Source: Scleromitrula shiraiana
Taxonomy: Eukaryota; Ascomycota; Leotiomycetes; Helotiales; Sclerotiniaceae
Assembly (NCBI GenBank): GCA_028455995.1
Contig: JABELC010000004.1
Location: 1,860,001 to 1,924,000 of the forward strand
DNA: 64,000 nt
Direction: 5' to 3'
Shown: positions 22,797 through 35,464 of the stretch, piece by piece
Layout: the number at the start of each line of letters is the position of its first letter
How positions within the stretch are numbered: position 1 is the first letter of the stretch
The notes under the pieces: model-generated
What the model was told of the DNA's origin: nothing
Databases searched by the model: none
The model's input: only the letters and a program-made list of their open reading frames with translations
Translations under genes and position numbers: made by a program

Positions 22797-22845
22797 TACT
22801 AGTAAATACTAGTAAACACTAGTAAATACTAGTAAATACTGGAGG
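22797..22845. repeat. ACTAGTAAATACT tandem repeat
   Basis: Four to five tandem units of about 11 bp, each containing the palindrome ACTAGT. Confidence 0.85.
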
Positions 22846-23754
22846 ATCAGAAAAATATTCCCAAGATCAATTTCAATTGAAAATCGTGATAGTATTAATA
22901 ATTCCCGTTCTTACCATATTACCATCATGATATTCCATTCCATACCATACTACTATCGTTAAACACAACCCATTTGAAAGTTCAAATTCCGAGTCTCGAT
23001 GTTCACACTAATAACTTGTACCCTTTCCTCTTAATTTATTTCTTGAATAAATAACAATTTCAAAAGAAGTTTAACACATCAGCAATAGAAGTTTCTGGTA
23101 ACCTTTTGTTATATTGTTTCTATACCCACTTCACCCCGCACTGCCAGCCATTCGGTGAGCCAGACAGTGTCAAAGTGCTGAGGTCAGCCAAAATCCTAAA
23201 TATTTATCGGGAACTTTGAACTTTGATTGGGAATTATTTTATCAGCGCTGAAAAACCCCCCCTTTTAATCGCGTGTTCTAAGGGCCCAGAATAGCATCAA
23301 TGAAACCAATTCCGTTGAAATCACGCGATAATACCTCTAAGCGTTGTCAAAATTAGAAGAAAGCATACGATGTATGAAATGAGATCGAAAGAGTTCGTCC
23401 CGTGTCGGTATGAGAAGAGTATATAGAAGTAGAATGATATCCCTCATATGAAAGTTTTCTTAGGAAAAATCAAAGTCTGAAGGCCAAAAATAATACTTGG
23501 TTGGGTATACCGTTAAACTTTCCGCATACCTCCCTGATCTGCTTGATTTTTATCTTTTATCAATACATATAACACGATTCTGAGGGCACATACTTTCATG
23601 GCAGCCACCTTTTTTTTTTATTACGCTAAGATTGGAACGAGCCGACGAAAGGTCTCTCTCTTACTCTCTGATCACTGCTTCAGCTCAAGATGATTCGCCT
23701 TCTGTGGGAAAAGAAATTGAAGAAATGGAGGCTGTAGAAGGCCTGTGTGATCAG

Positions 23755-23788
23755 TGGATGGATGGATGGATGGATGGATGGATGGATG
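23755..23788. repeat. (GGAT)n microsatellite
   Basis: About eight tandem GGAT units. Confidence 0.9.
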
Positions 23789-24113
23789 AGACAGGAATGG
23801 GGGATGTAACCAAGTAAGTCCAAGTTTATTGTGTAACAAGGCAGGAAGCGAGACAATGGATCGGCGGTGGAAATCTTGAATTTGAGAAGGGTCCACCAAG
23901 TCTAATTGCAATTTTTGGACAAGTCAGGTTGTACTGTGGAGTTTTTCAATCACAAAAATGAATATTGACTACGGAATGGATGTTAATGTTGCTAACACAT
24001 GCTCATACCTGCTAGGTGTACATTATACCAATGGTATCAGCAGCCAATGATTTGATTGCCTTTCCAAGGTTTCATACGTCCTTTTCGACTGGAGCTATCA
24101 AGAAACCCTTAGA

Positions 24114-24138
24114 ACAACAACAACAACAACAACAACAT
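24114..24138. repeat. (CAA)n microsatellite
   Basis: About seven CAA units followed by a short AGC run. A second CAA run lies at about 25049-25072. Confidence 0.9.
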
Positions 24139-25647
24139 CAATAATAGCAGCAGCAGTATCACTGACTTTACCCTTTCATCAACAATATATGAGATGTATT
24201 CAAATTTGGAAAGAGATTCTTAAGCTTTCTCATCTCACATGAAAGGAAAAGAAAACTCAGTTCCACAGTCTATAACTAACCTCCAGGTACCTAGGTAGGT
24301 AGGTACACAGTACAGTATACAGGCCCGCGGACAGTACAATACCGGTAGGACAGCTGGGGACAGCTCGGACAGCTCGATTTATGGGTATGGATTTTCATTC
24401 TCGTTCAAATTTCATCATCGATAATTAATATCATTGGTTCATTTGTTTATTCAATTTGATAATCTCGAGTACTAATAAGATTTTCGTTCGGATAGTAACC
24501 CGAGAAAAAAAAGGATCCATGTTATTACTATACTAAATCGGTGAATTTCCTTTTCCTTTTCCTTTTCCTTTTTAACCAGTTACATTTATTTATTATTTAT
24601 TATTTATTATTTATTAAGTTATTGACAGTTTCCTTTACTCGAGTACTATTTCCCCAATACCTACTAGGTACCGGTATGTACATATACCCATATATACCCA
24701 TATATGTCTATATATGCCCATATATGTCCATATGTAGGTAATCAATTTTCTTACATTGGCAGATTGGGTTAAAAAAAAAAACCCAAAATCATCATTTTGT
24801 CTCTTAATCCTGCTGACCTGGAGTTCGTTCATAGGTACAAGGCTAATAAAGTGAAGAGGCATAGGTACGAGAAAGACAGAGGTACTATTATGTATGGTAC
24901 TATGTAGTAATTGACATGGGGCGGGTACCGGTAAAATTCTTGGCCCGAAAGAAAGATTGAAGATCCATCCATCCATCCATCTCAGCTTTCTAATTTTTCC
25001 CTTTTCCCCAATATCGATATACTATACAAATGAAAAACATCCAATAAATGACAACAACAACAACAACAACAACGACAGCAACTCTTTTAAAAATATTTGT
25101 CTTCAAAGAGTAAAGACGAGAAAACCTTCCTTTATGGTACTTAAAACACCACTTTTCTTAGATTTAACTATTCACTATTATCTACATCGCCTAACCCCTC
25201 TCTCCTCTCATTTATTTTAATCAAAATATAGTTGTATCGGATCCAATCCATTATTGAATATATACTCAAGAAAAAGGCGCACAAACCCAAATCACAAATA
25301 TGCTGGCAGATCATTTTTAAGGGAAAAAAAATTTAATTATAATAACAAAAAAAATAACCATCGAGGTTCCCACATGTCTGGTGCAAAATACTCAATTCGG
25401 AAATACGTATGATAACAATGATCGCAACCCTCGTACAACTTTATCCTCGCACGACTATAACCACGACTTCGATAGACGATACTGCTTAATTGTTACTCCT
25501 TTATCGACATCGGTTTATCAAGCTGGCGCAAAGAGTTATTGAAACAATTTCTAGGTCTTTAAGAGAGGTAGTGCCGCCATACTTCTTGTGGTTGGCAGAA
25601 CCAAGAACGAGACCAAGATCAACATTGAGAACGAATAATTGGCAGTT

Positions 25648-28600
25648 ATGATTTGGTACCTTCTTTATCCTTTTAGAGGGTATGTGGTTCCATTGACATA
25701 CGATCATTTAAATGTCTAAATTGCTAATCATACTGATCTTCTACTAGAACGACTGATCCTCCAGACCTCAACCCCAAGCATCCCATTCGAGACAAATTCA
25801 CCCGCTTCGGATATTACGCAGCAAAGCATTCAGTAGCCGTCATTACTATATCTGCCATTGTTGCAACATTACTTATTTACCCGTTCCCATTCCTCTTTAC
25901 GAATGACTTTACAAATGGCGCGTCGAATCTACCACATCATGTATGGAGCTCTGCGCAACCTCTGCAAGGACTTGATGGTACAAAAGAGGCGGATGTGGTA
26001 ATGCGATCAATATGGGTACATGGTGCGTTGATAATATTGAAACGGTTGGAAGACGAACCGCTAATTCCGAAGAATAGGTAGTTATATGAAAGCTTTGGAA
26101 CCAAAAGTTCTCCAAGAAGCATTGAAGATACAAGATATAATTCTAGGACCGACTATTCACTTTGACCCTCGCAGAGAGCGAAAACAAATCCAGTTATTTG
26201 ACCCCATCATAGATACGTCGGTGGATATGCGGGATAGCTTTCATGCTGCGAATGGGTTGACGAATTCATCTTGGTTCTTTCATTCGCCGTTGCAGTATTG
26301 GTCATGCTTGAAGGAAGCTATTGCTGCCGACCACGACATTATTACCACAGTGAACAAAAATCTGCACCAGTCAACTTCTGTCAATGTAACTCTGCGACAT
26401 TCTATTGTCTTTAGCGGTAAACGTTTTGAGGATCACCGCCTCGTGGCTGCCGATGCATTGGTCATAACCTTATTACACATGCGTGATTCTCCCATTGGGA
26501 AGCTGTGGGAGGAGAGAGCGGCTGAAATGGCAGCCATTGGGTCCGACGACTGGCGTGTAATTCCTTCTCATGGTCGTTCGGAGTCCAGCACCCCATATGA
26601 GTTCCGCTTTCAACCTACCACCACCTGGGAATACATCCTCTTGGTTATTGCATATGCTATTGGGGCCTGGTGGTTCATAGCAACTCTTTGGGGTCTAAGA
26701 GCACTCAAATCACGACTTGGCTTACTCATTGCTGCCACGACACAATTAGCATTCACCTTCACGTCGACATTCACCATTTGCGCTATAATCAAGATTGATC
26801 TGTCAATAATACCGAGAGAATATTACCCCCTGATTGTAGTTTTCTGCGGCACAGAAAACATGCTACAACTTGTCAGAGCTGTTATTGTAACCCCTTCATC
26901 GCATCATCCCACTCTCAGGTTGGCGGAAGCTTTTGGAAAAAAGGGCCACATTTTTCTAGCAAACACTTGCCAAAGATTTCTGTTTCTATGGGTCGTATTG
27001 AAATTTGGTGGAGAAGCATCGACTACGTTCTGTACCTTTGCATTCCTTGCATTGCTGTTCGACTTCTTCTACCTGCTAACCTTCTTTGCGCCTATATTAA
27101 GCATTGATGTCCGACGACCTCAATTAAATGACAACTTGGCAGCTTCTCGTGGACGGAGACATTCATCTCCAGAAAGAAATCGCTCAAACGTCTGGATTGA
27201 GTTCATCTTTCATGGAGGAAAAATGCCTTCAACTCGAATCGTTGGCACTCTAGTTGTTATCGTTGCGGTTTTTGTCTGCCAGTGGCATTTCGATGAGAGC
27301 ATCTTGCAAAGCGGTCGACATATATTAGGAACAAATAAAAAATCTTCTACATCCGTACTGGAGGTAGATGTTCACCAAGCTAGGACTCCAACGGCTTGGC
27401 TTCGGTTACAAGATCACGAGACTGTTCATGAAGTTATAGATGTCGTGAAGCCAAACGCTCACAGCTTCATCGCTCAAGTATATGATCCTCTTGTATTTGT
27501 ATTGAATGGCTCAGATCGCACACCAAACCGTCTAGGTGTTAGGGTGTTTCTCCCCGCTTTCTATGACTTTCTTGCGAACCAGTCTCTACATTTTCTTCTA
27601 TCCGTAATCCTCATAGGATTTCTTGTAAATCGGTTCATCAATTACCTACTGTCGGATGACCCCACCGATGACGATAATCACGAACGCCATGGTGATGAAC
27701 CATTATTGTCAGTGAAGTCATTCGGTCCAGGCCATGCTCTGGACGTCATTTTGATGACCGCATCTCGCGACGGCATTATTGTATCTGTCGGTCTAGATAG
27801 GTGGATTCGAATTTGGGATGCACAGCATGCCGGTAGAAGCTATGTCATTGAAGATCCTGGATCCAATATTGATCCCTTCCCCGTCTTATCAATGGCAATT
27901 GATAGTGACTCTAATTGGTTAGCGATATTATCCAAGGGTATTGTTGCTCTTTGGAACATTCCTGAAAGAAGATGGGGTCCGACAATGACCGTGGAACTGA
28001 AAGGGCGTCCTCCTGTCGCCTTCTTTTTTGGACATAACCAAACCGAGCTAATTGATCCTGTTATCCTCGTTCGACACAATGGCCTCATGACTGAGCTTCA
28101 CATGGAGGACCACATTGCCAATGAACTTCAGATTTGTCGTAGTCCACTGGTTTGTGTCGAACCACATCTCGAGAAAGTTATTACGAATGGTCACATTCCT
28201 CCGCCTAAAATAATAACTGCATCCAAACGCGGCTGTGTACATGTTGCAATTCAACAAGAAAACGGTTGGATATCGAAGGACCTAAAATTCCCTTGGGTGT
28301 CAGACGACAAAGATGTTGTTTCAGTCCTTCCGTTGCCTGCATTGTCTTCATTTCTGGCAATACGTCACCGTAGTGTTGATCTAGTCGATGTGTTCACCCA
28401 CAACGTCACTCATTCATTCCCCATCAAATTGATTAAACCAGGCACACTGCAATGCTTCCATTCAACGAGACGTAGGCCTCAATGTGGCTCTGTCGGACTA
28501 GGGTCTTTTGCGCTTGTTTACAACTGTCTCGAATCCGATGATCTTGTTATGCAATCCTACTTGCCAAATCGAGAGGGCGATACAATCTGTTTCCGTGACC

Positions 28601-29127
28601 CGAGTACCCCAGGTTCGAAAACTTGCTGCTTGTGGCGGGAAACTGTCGAACAGAAATATCATATTCAGAACCCTGGTGATTGGCAAGTAGTACAATCAGG
28701 ATACGTGGTTGGTGTGCGGAGGAAGACGAATATAGACAAACTCGAAATGACAAGTCAATCTTTGACAAGTTTTAGTGGTGGTGAACTTCGACGACGGGGC
28801 GGCAATGATCGACAATTCGGTACAAATCAAGCTTCTGGCAAAGATGACGGCTGGGAGGTTTGGAGTCTAGGAGCGAGAGGTGACGAGAGTTCCGTATCTT
28901 TGAATTCCGAGTACGATCAGCTACTACTCGTTGGAAAACTTGGCCCAGTTACCAAAGTCGGTACGAACAGTATCGCAGTGGGCTTAGGAAACGTGGTCAA
29001 GCTCATCACTGTTGGTCACGAACGATACGATCGCCCAGGGGTTGAGAATGATGAGGTTTTTGTAGGCATGGCTCCTGCTGCAAATAGGAGGAAGCGACCA
29101 GTTCTCACAAGGAAGAGGACGAATTAA
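25648..29127 (+). CDS. SCAP: SREBP cleavage-activating protein (SCAP), sterol-sensing escort protein
   Basis: Three exons: 25648-25679, 25748-26022, 26078-29127, giving 1118 aa. The 68-nt and 55-nt introns have good branch sites and join MIWYLLYPFRG to TTDPPDLN, then IWVHG to SYMKALEPKV. SCAP binds sterols in the ER membrane and escorts SREBP transcription factors to the Golgi. Visible features: an N-terminal anchor (AVITISAIVATLLIYPFPF), a lumenal loop, then a membrane block at about residues 285-440 (WEYILLVIAYAIGAWWFIA and three or more further segments) corresponding to the sterol-sensing region. Another membrane segment lies near 595 (LLSVILIGFLVNRF). WD40-type repeats follow (SVGLDRWIRIWD; ALWNIPERRWG). 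The overall plan fits fungal SCAP/Scp1. I did not see the mammalian MELADL signal. A downstream ATG at 26086 would truncate the anchor and is less likely. Confidence 0.85.
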
Positions 29128-29994
29128 TAAGCAACAACTTTATATCTTTCATGATATTATTTATGTTAAATTACAATTGCAATTTACTTTTGGCGGGGGA
29201 AAAGGATGATACCCATGATATGGACAAATGGCGTTTTTATTTTAGCATGAACGAATACAGGGCTCATGGTTATCAAAGTGGCATGGCGTTTTTGGGTGAC
29301 GGATATTATTTTTGTTTCCATAACACCATTACAGGGCGTTGGGGGAAGCTGCAATGGCAATTGCATCGAAGAGAAACAAAAAAAAGAGGGATAGATGGAT
29401 ATAGGAGGGCCTACTAAAAGCTCTACAGCATTGGTTTGGGAATTTTTTCTATTTCGACAGCGATTTCTTCGAACCAGCGAATTTGTAGCATTTGCCTCAT
29501 GGCTATGAAATGAAGATGGGGATATTCGTGGGATAGGCCACTCTGAGTTACCATAGCATTAAGACGGGTATTTTGCAATCAAAACCTAGCACTTACATAT
29601 TGCTTGAACCAGCAAGACTCTAGGAACTTTGCATGTATATAATACAAAACATACACAAATTTTTGATAAATCTTGACGATGTGACTTTGCTTATTATATC
29701 TTTATTTTGATTGGACTGATGCTGACTGGCTCGGGGGTTACACGGCAGATAATCCGGCGTAAGGTTTTGTTGTAACTAGTCTGGGGTCGCCCCGAAAAAA
29801 AAAGCGGTGAAACGTCAGAAATCAACCCCTGAATATGGATCCGCCTTATCGTTCTAGCACCAACTAACTGCTTTAGAACCTTCAGGGCTCAATTCATTCA
29901 TCGAATTCGAGCCAGCAGATTCCCAAGCGGCGATCACCATATATGATCTGATGCTGCGCGACCACATCATAAATACTTACTGCCAGCGGCCGAT
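29128..29994. other. Intergenic region between the SCAP gene and KDSR
   Basis: About 870 bp with no supported gene. A short open frame at 29151-29417 overlaps the 3' region of the SCAP gene and looks accidental. Confidence 0.5.
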
Positions 29995-31136
29995 ATGATA
30001 ATATCAATTGGTATTTGGACAATTGCAGCTGTTGTGCTAGGTATTGCGGTTATCTTACCTACAATCATGGGGTTCTTTGGGGGTAACAAATTTGATGTGA
30101 AGGGGAAGGTAAGGACTTTGAATGCGATTATTGGACCAATGGCTTATATTGAGAGAAGACAGTACTTCTAACAGGTGCTTCGGAAGGAATGGGCAAGAGT
30201 GTGGCTATTCAACTTGCGCAGAAAGGAGCAAACATTGTGATTGTTTCGAGAAACGTAACGAAATTAGAGGCTGCATTGTCGGAAATAAAGGTGCTATTCC
30301 TCTCTTCCTCCCTCATAGAAGAAAAACATGCTAATCATCTACAGTGCTCAGCTATCTCCTCAACTCAACGATTTCATTACATCTCCGCAGACGTCTCCCA
30401 TCACAACGTATCAACTCGCATTATTGACGAAACTACCAAATTCAACAATGGGCAACCACCCGATATCGTTTGGTGTATGGCCGGTGTCTCTCATCCCGGC
30501 CTCTTCCTCGATGCATCCGTCGCAGACATGAGAACAGAAATGGATGTGAATTACTTCAGTTGTGTCGATATGGCGCATACCATCTTAAAAGTGTGGTTAT
30601 CGCCTTCCGAACAAAAGCAAAAAGGAAAAGATAGACATTTGATCTTCACCAGCAGTGTTCTGGCTTTCTATTCCATCGTAGGATATGGCCAATATTCGCC
30701 GACGAAAGCCGCCATTAAAAGTTTAAGCGATACGTTATATCAGGAAGTTCTTTTATGGCCAAATCCGCCGCATATTCATACTGTGTTTCCGGCTACAATC
30801 ACGACGGCTATGTTCGAGGTGGAACAGATGACTAAACCGGACATAACGAAGTTACTAGAGGAGACGGATCCATTCCAAAGCGCGGATGAAGTAGCTAAGA
30901 ATTCGATCAAGGCGTTGGAAGATGGGGATTACTTGGTCACAACTGGCTTACTGGGTAGCGCTATGAGAGCTACTGCCTGGGGTGGAAGTAGGAGGAATTC
31001 GTGGCTGAGTATATTGTTTGAGTGGATATGTGCTGTGGTTATACAGGTCGTTGCTTGGGATTTGAATGGGAAGGTTAGGAAATGGGGGAGGGAGAAGGGG
31101 ACAGTGAGTCAGTTGTCCAAGGGAGTTGATAAATGA
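29995..31136 (+). CDS. TSC10: 3-ketodihydrosphingosine reductase (short-chain dehydrogenase)
   Basis: Three exons: 29995-30108, 30159-30290, 30345-31136, giving 345 aa. The enzyme reduces 3-ketodihydrosphingosine with NADPH in the ER, the second step of sphingolipid synthesis. An N-terminal membrane anchor (IWTIAAVVLGIAVILPTIM) is followed by the nucleotide-binding motif TGASEGMG near residue 44. NADPH-binding VSRN, the catalytic Ser in FTSSVLAF and Tyr/Lys in YGQYSPTKAA follow, and a C-terminal hydrophobic helix (ILFEWICAVVIQVVAWDL) closes the protein. This anchor-SDR-anchor plan and length match fungal Tsc10/KsrA. Intron 2 (54 nt) is a multiple of three without stops, so retention would insert 18 residues. 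The gene lies close to the SCAP gene, another lipid-homeostasis gene. Confidence 0.85.
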
Positions 31137-31731
31137 GACGAGAAGTGGGTTATTTCACAAGTGTTGAAGCTATACTTTGTAATTTCTCAGCGAGATATCC
31201 TTGGGTGTGTATACAATCAAATTCTGAAACTCCTTGTTCTCATAGTTCAGTAGATTGCTCTGCAATAGATTGTGAAAGGTCTTCAGTCGTGGATATGTTT
31301 CACCTCCGAAAGAGAATGTTGAATGGAAAGTTCTAAATCATTTGGAAACATCCACGAATTGTTCGAAAGCTTTGGTAATTGTATGGTTCTTCGAAGTCTG
31401 AAGTATTATATATACATTCGCTTTCTTTCATTGTTTCATCTTCCTCCCCGAGATGAATCATCTACCCAAACAAACAAACAAATGAACAGAGGATTATTAT
31501 TCTCGAGCGGGCTGTCTTACTCGGATACTTTCATCGTCTTTCTGGCGGGCTCCACGTCTTTGAGAGCTATGTTCCTTGTGGTTCGAGATGTATTGGACTC
31601 TACTTCTAGATACCTGTTCATAAATCTATATATTCTCAAACTTTTACTATCTTCAGATTGATATTCCATTATCCTAAAAAGACTCCTCTCCAAAATTCAT
31701 CTGTTCCATCGACACCATTAAACCTCGCATC

Positions 31732-32736
31732 ATGCCACGCTCACGTCTTCACTTTGCCTTATATCCACCCGACCCTCCTGAACCCATCAAGCGACGTTTT
31801 CACTTTACCTTATATCCGCCCGACCGTCCTAAACCCATCATGGCGCCCAATAAACACACCTCTCCGCAACTCAAAGTCAAACCCAAGCGCAACATACATC
31901 CACGGTTCGAACGAAACTACTATGAAATCCTCCGCATCCGCGAAAACAGCACCCAGGCGCAGATCCGCGATGCATACTACGCTTGCTCATCGCAGCTAGA
32001 GGATGCGGATGTCTGGAGGGGAAATAAACGATGGAAATTCCTAAAGATATGGGTTCCGATTGCGTATGAGGGGTTGAGTGACGAGACAGAAAGGAGATTG
32101 TATGATGGTAGGAATGGATTGGGAAGGGCTCGTGAAGAAAGGAAGCGGGAGGAGGAGGAGAAAACGGTGAGGGAGATGGAGAGACTGGAGAGATCGGAGA
32201 GACTTGAGAACAGGAAGGAGACTATGAGGAAGGAGGAGCAGGAGGAGAAAAACAAGAGGAAACGTGAGATGACAAGGAGGAATTACAAACGGTGGTGCAA
32301 AAGGCAAGAGTCTGAGAAAAAACAACACCAAGACAAAGAAATCTTGGTCCGCAGAGTGGAAAAATGGTTAGACGGAGTACAAAATGCACAAGCGGAATTC
32401 AAAGAGGGAGGAAAACTAGCGGAGGAATCGGGATCCAAATCGCTGGTTGATTGGTGGCGGTTGGATTATAGTGAGAATATTCGGCATTGGAGGAATAGGT
32501 ATATGATGGTTAGGGATGGGAAGAGAGCTAGGAGAACTTTTGGATATGCGTTTGGCCCGTTTGGGTTGGGGAAAGCTTATTTACCGGGGTGGATGAGAAG
32601 GTTTATGTGGGGGATGAGGATTGGTGTTAAGGATATTTGGTGGATGGGGAAGACGCCGGATATAAGAGCAATGGGTGGCTACTGGGTTGAGTTGAGTTGG
32701 GTTGATTATATTATTGGTGTATTTCCACTTAGTTAA
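31732..32736 (+). CDS. J-domain-like protein lacking the HPD motif
   Basis: Single open frame of 334 aa. Residues about 64-125 match the start and end of a J domain (NYYEILRIRENSTQAQIRDA, then LSDETERRLYDGRNG), but the HPD tripeptide that stimulates Hsp70 is absent (the loop reads CSSQLEDAD), so classical co-chaperone activity is doubtful. A charged coiled coil at about 130-225 (EREERKREEEEKTVREMERL-like) follows, then a W-rich C-terminus with a possible hydrophobic end. The first 36 residues contain a duplicated FxLYPPDxPxPI motif, mirrored by an approximately 51-bp direct repeat in the DNA. Translation could instead start at the ATG at 31840, which would exclude this repeat. Confidence 0.7.
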   Translation: MPRSRLHFALYPPDPPEPIKRRFHFTLYPPDRPKPIMAPNKHTSPQLKVKPKRNIHPRFERNYYEILRIRENSTQAQIRDAYYACSSQLEDADVWRGNKRWKFLKIWVPIAYEGLSDETERRLYDGRNGLGRAREERKREEEEKTVREMERLERSERLENRKETMRKEEQEEKNKRKREMTRRNYKRWCKRQESEKKQHQDKEILVRRVEKWLDGVQNAQAEFKEGGKLAEESGSKSLVDWWRLDYSENIRHWRNRYMMVRDGKRARRTFGYAFGPFGLGKAYLPGWMRRFMWGMRIGVKDIWWMGKTPDIRAMGGYWVELSWVDYIIGVFPLS

Positions 32737-33242
32737 GAAACTACCTAGGTACTAAATCAAGCGAAGCCCAGAGGCTGGCTATTGTTTGTTTGAGAAGGGG
32801 GGGGGAGGGTTATATTGATGAATAAACACGCCATCAATCTTTCTTCCTTCTTTCCTTACAACTCATCTACATAACTCTAAACATTTCATCACTACAAACA
32901 ATAATAACAATAATAACAATTACTGTTCTTTCCTTTTATTGATTGAAATTACAAGAAAGTACGAAGTACATAACTTTACTAACTTTAATTTACTCGTAAT
33001 TGGACAGCCTAATGAAGAGGCTGATAAACAGAAGATAGGGATGTGATAAAGACGCCGAATATGATATATGATATCTTATTGAATAGAGATATTGTAGGGT
33101 TGGGTTTGCTTCGTACGATCAAGTTAAGTCCATCCATCAATTGTTGGTATAAGCTATGGGTTTCGAAAATTAATTGCTAGATGATTGATCGTCTTTTCAC
33201 CCAAAAGGCCATCCCAAAGTCGTGTGTAGAGAAGATACATGT
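32737..33242. other. Intergenic region before the AT-rich block
   Basis: No gene seen. A G-run lies near 32797-32810, and AAT/AAC-type short repeats at about 32900-32930. Confidence 0.5.
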
Positions 33243-33327
33243 AGTTGTATTATTGAAGTTGTTGATCTAAAACTAGGTGACGACGAGGGCTATGATAAGA
33301 GCCTCCATTTGCTGATTAATCCAACCT
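33243..33327 (+). repeat. Direct repeat, left copy (LTR-like edge of AT-rich block)
   Basis: About 85 bp, including GTTGTTGATCTAAAACTAGG and GGGCTATGATAAGAG, recurs in the same orientation at about 36959-37043 with few differences. It resembles part of a fungal Copia-type LTR. The two copies bracket 3.6 kb of AT-rich sequence. Confidence 0.8.
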
Positions 33328-34037
33328 AAACCATTAAAATTGAAGGAATTACCGAATAATCTCAAAATCGACAATTTTGTATATATCATTTTTTGTACCG
33401 TGACTAATGTAAATAAATCTATTAATTATTTATAAAATTGTTGAACTTAAGATATTATATCAGCAAAAAAAATATTGATTAAAAAATAAGAATCATTCAC
33501 ATGAATAATTTATATTAATAATTATTAATTAATTATCAATTAATTATTAATTGATTATTAATTAATTACTAAATTGAACTTTCAAATTATAATAAAAATA
33601 TATAATTATAATTATTAATAATGTATTAATTATAATAATATATTAAAAGAATGATTATAAAAATTATATCAATAAAAAGACGAAGTTTAATAATATAATT
33701 TTTATTATTATATGATTTTATTTTAAAATTTTATATAAATTTAAAATATATTAAAATTATTAATCATTTATAATATTTAATGAAAAGATTATATAAAGTA
33801 ATAAAAAATTATATAAAGTAATTTTATTATATAAAGTAATTTTATTATATAATATTTTTAAAAAAAATTAATTTAGATGTTCAAGTTATTATATAGTATT
33901 ACTACGTGTACTTTAATTTTAATTTAATCGAGTATTAATAACTTGAATTAATATAAAGTTTAAGAATATAAATTATGTTTTACTAATAATTACTACTAGT
34001 AATAAGAAAATTTTTCTTTATATAAATATAAATTTTT

Positions 34038-34180
34038 ATACTCGTTTAAATTAAAATTGAAGTATTATATACAAATTACTACTAGTAAATAATTTCAAAA
34101 TCAATGATTTTATATAAATCATCTCTTGTAACGATTAATATAAATACTAGTAAATCAATTAATTATTTATAGAATTATAT
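34038..34180 (+). repeat. Additional copy of the terminal inverted repeat (left arm)
   Basis: Degenerate version of the 34366 arm, with ACTCGTTTAAATTAAAATTG followed by the same inner words. It may pair with the right arm near 35465-35605, which would nest the 34366-35347 element inside an older one. Confidence 0.65.
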
Positions 34181-34365
34181 AAGATACTATTACTAGTACT
34201 AGTAAATATATATTAATATTTTTATATTTAAATATTTATTATTAAAAATTTATATCTTCATTATTTTCTAATATAGAATATTGACTCGAAAGAAGTTAAA
34301 AGTAAATTTAAATCAACTTAAAAATATTAAACGTAAGTTAAATTGAATAATATTTTATTAATATA

Positions 34366-35347
34366 CTACTCGGTCAAATTAAAATTGAAGCACGCGCAAA
34401 ATAAGCGAATCGCTTCAAAATCGATGATTTTGTACAAATCACCTCTTGCACCGATGTAAATAAATCAATTAATTATTTATAGAATTATTTAAAATATTCA
34501 ATATAGATTATTTTTATATTAAAATATCTATTATTAAAATTTAAAGATTAAATAATGATTTAAAAATTTATAATATTTATTTAAATATAAAGTAAAAATC
34601 ATATAAAAATACTATAATTTTAAATTGATTTAAATTAAGCAAATTACTATATTAGGAAATAATGAAGATATATATGAATATATAAAAAAAAACTTTTATT
34701 TAATATAAATATTATATATTAAAATGTAATATAATAGTCTTGAAAAGTCGAAGTTTTAAGGGTATTTTTAATTCTTTAAAATCTTTAAAAATCTTAATAA
34801 TTCATTCAAATCAAAATTATATTAAATAATATTTTAATATAGTAATTATGAGGATATAAATTATCATATATAAAAATTTGAAGTGATTTTAATGATTTTT
34901 AAAAATCGAAGTTATAGTGGTGCTTAGTACTTGTAAACACTATATATACTCTTTTTAACTTTATTATATTATATTTTTTATATATTTTTAATATATATAA
35001 TATTTATATTAAATAAAAGTGTGTTTTTTATATATTTATATCTATCTTTATTATTTCCTAATATAGTGATTTACTCGATTTAAATCAAGTTAAAAATATC
35101 GTATTTTCATATGATTTTTACTTTATATTTCATTAAATATTATAAATTTTAAAATTATTATTTAATCTTTCTATACTAATAGCGAATACTTCAATATAAA
35201 AATAAATCAAATTTAAAATTTTAAATAATTTTATAAATAATTGATCGATTTATTTACGTCGACGCAAGAGGTGATTTATATAAAATCATCGATTTTGAGG
35301 GTTTTTCGGTAATTTACGCGTGCTTCAATTTTAATTTAACCGAGTAG
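34366..35347. mobile_element. Non-autonomous DNA element with about 130-bp terminal inverted repeats
   Basis: The left end reads CTACTCGGTCAAATTAAAAT and the right end is its near-perfect complement ending CCGAGTAG at 35347. The inverted arms continue inward through the shared words ATCGATGATTTTGTACAAAT and CACCTCTTGCACCGATGTAA (left 34366-34490, right about 35205-35347). TA flanks both ends, as for Tc1/mariner-type insertions. No transposase was seen, so it is MITE-like or a decayed copy. Confidence 0.75.
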
Positions 35348-35464
35348 TGATATAACTATACTAGATTTATAAAAGAATTATATTTTGATTAAAAGAAAAT
35401 ATATAATTGTATAATTAATCAAAATAATTAAAATGACTCGGATATTTACTATACTATCTTGATT

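Larger units (their letters stand above)
22067..25647. other. 3.6-kb gene-free interval with many simple repeats
   Basis: Divergent promoter region between the SAT4-type gene and the SCAP gene. It contains hexamer, tetramer and trinucleotide repeats listed separately, a CCTTTT tract at about 24548-24571, TATTTAT copies at about 24587-24616, and TATACCCATATA-type repeats at about 24675-24738. Tandem ACTAGTAAATACT copies occur at 22797-22845, and CCTAGGTA palindromes recur. No protein-coding potential was seen. Confidence 0.6.

Noticed and set aside
29151..29417. 88-aa open frame after the SCAP gene
   Set aside because: Lies in the 3' region with no motif and an internal composition unlike coding sequence.
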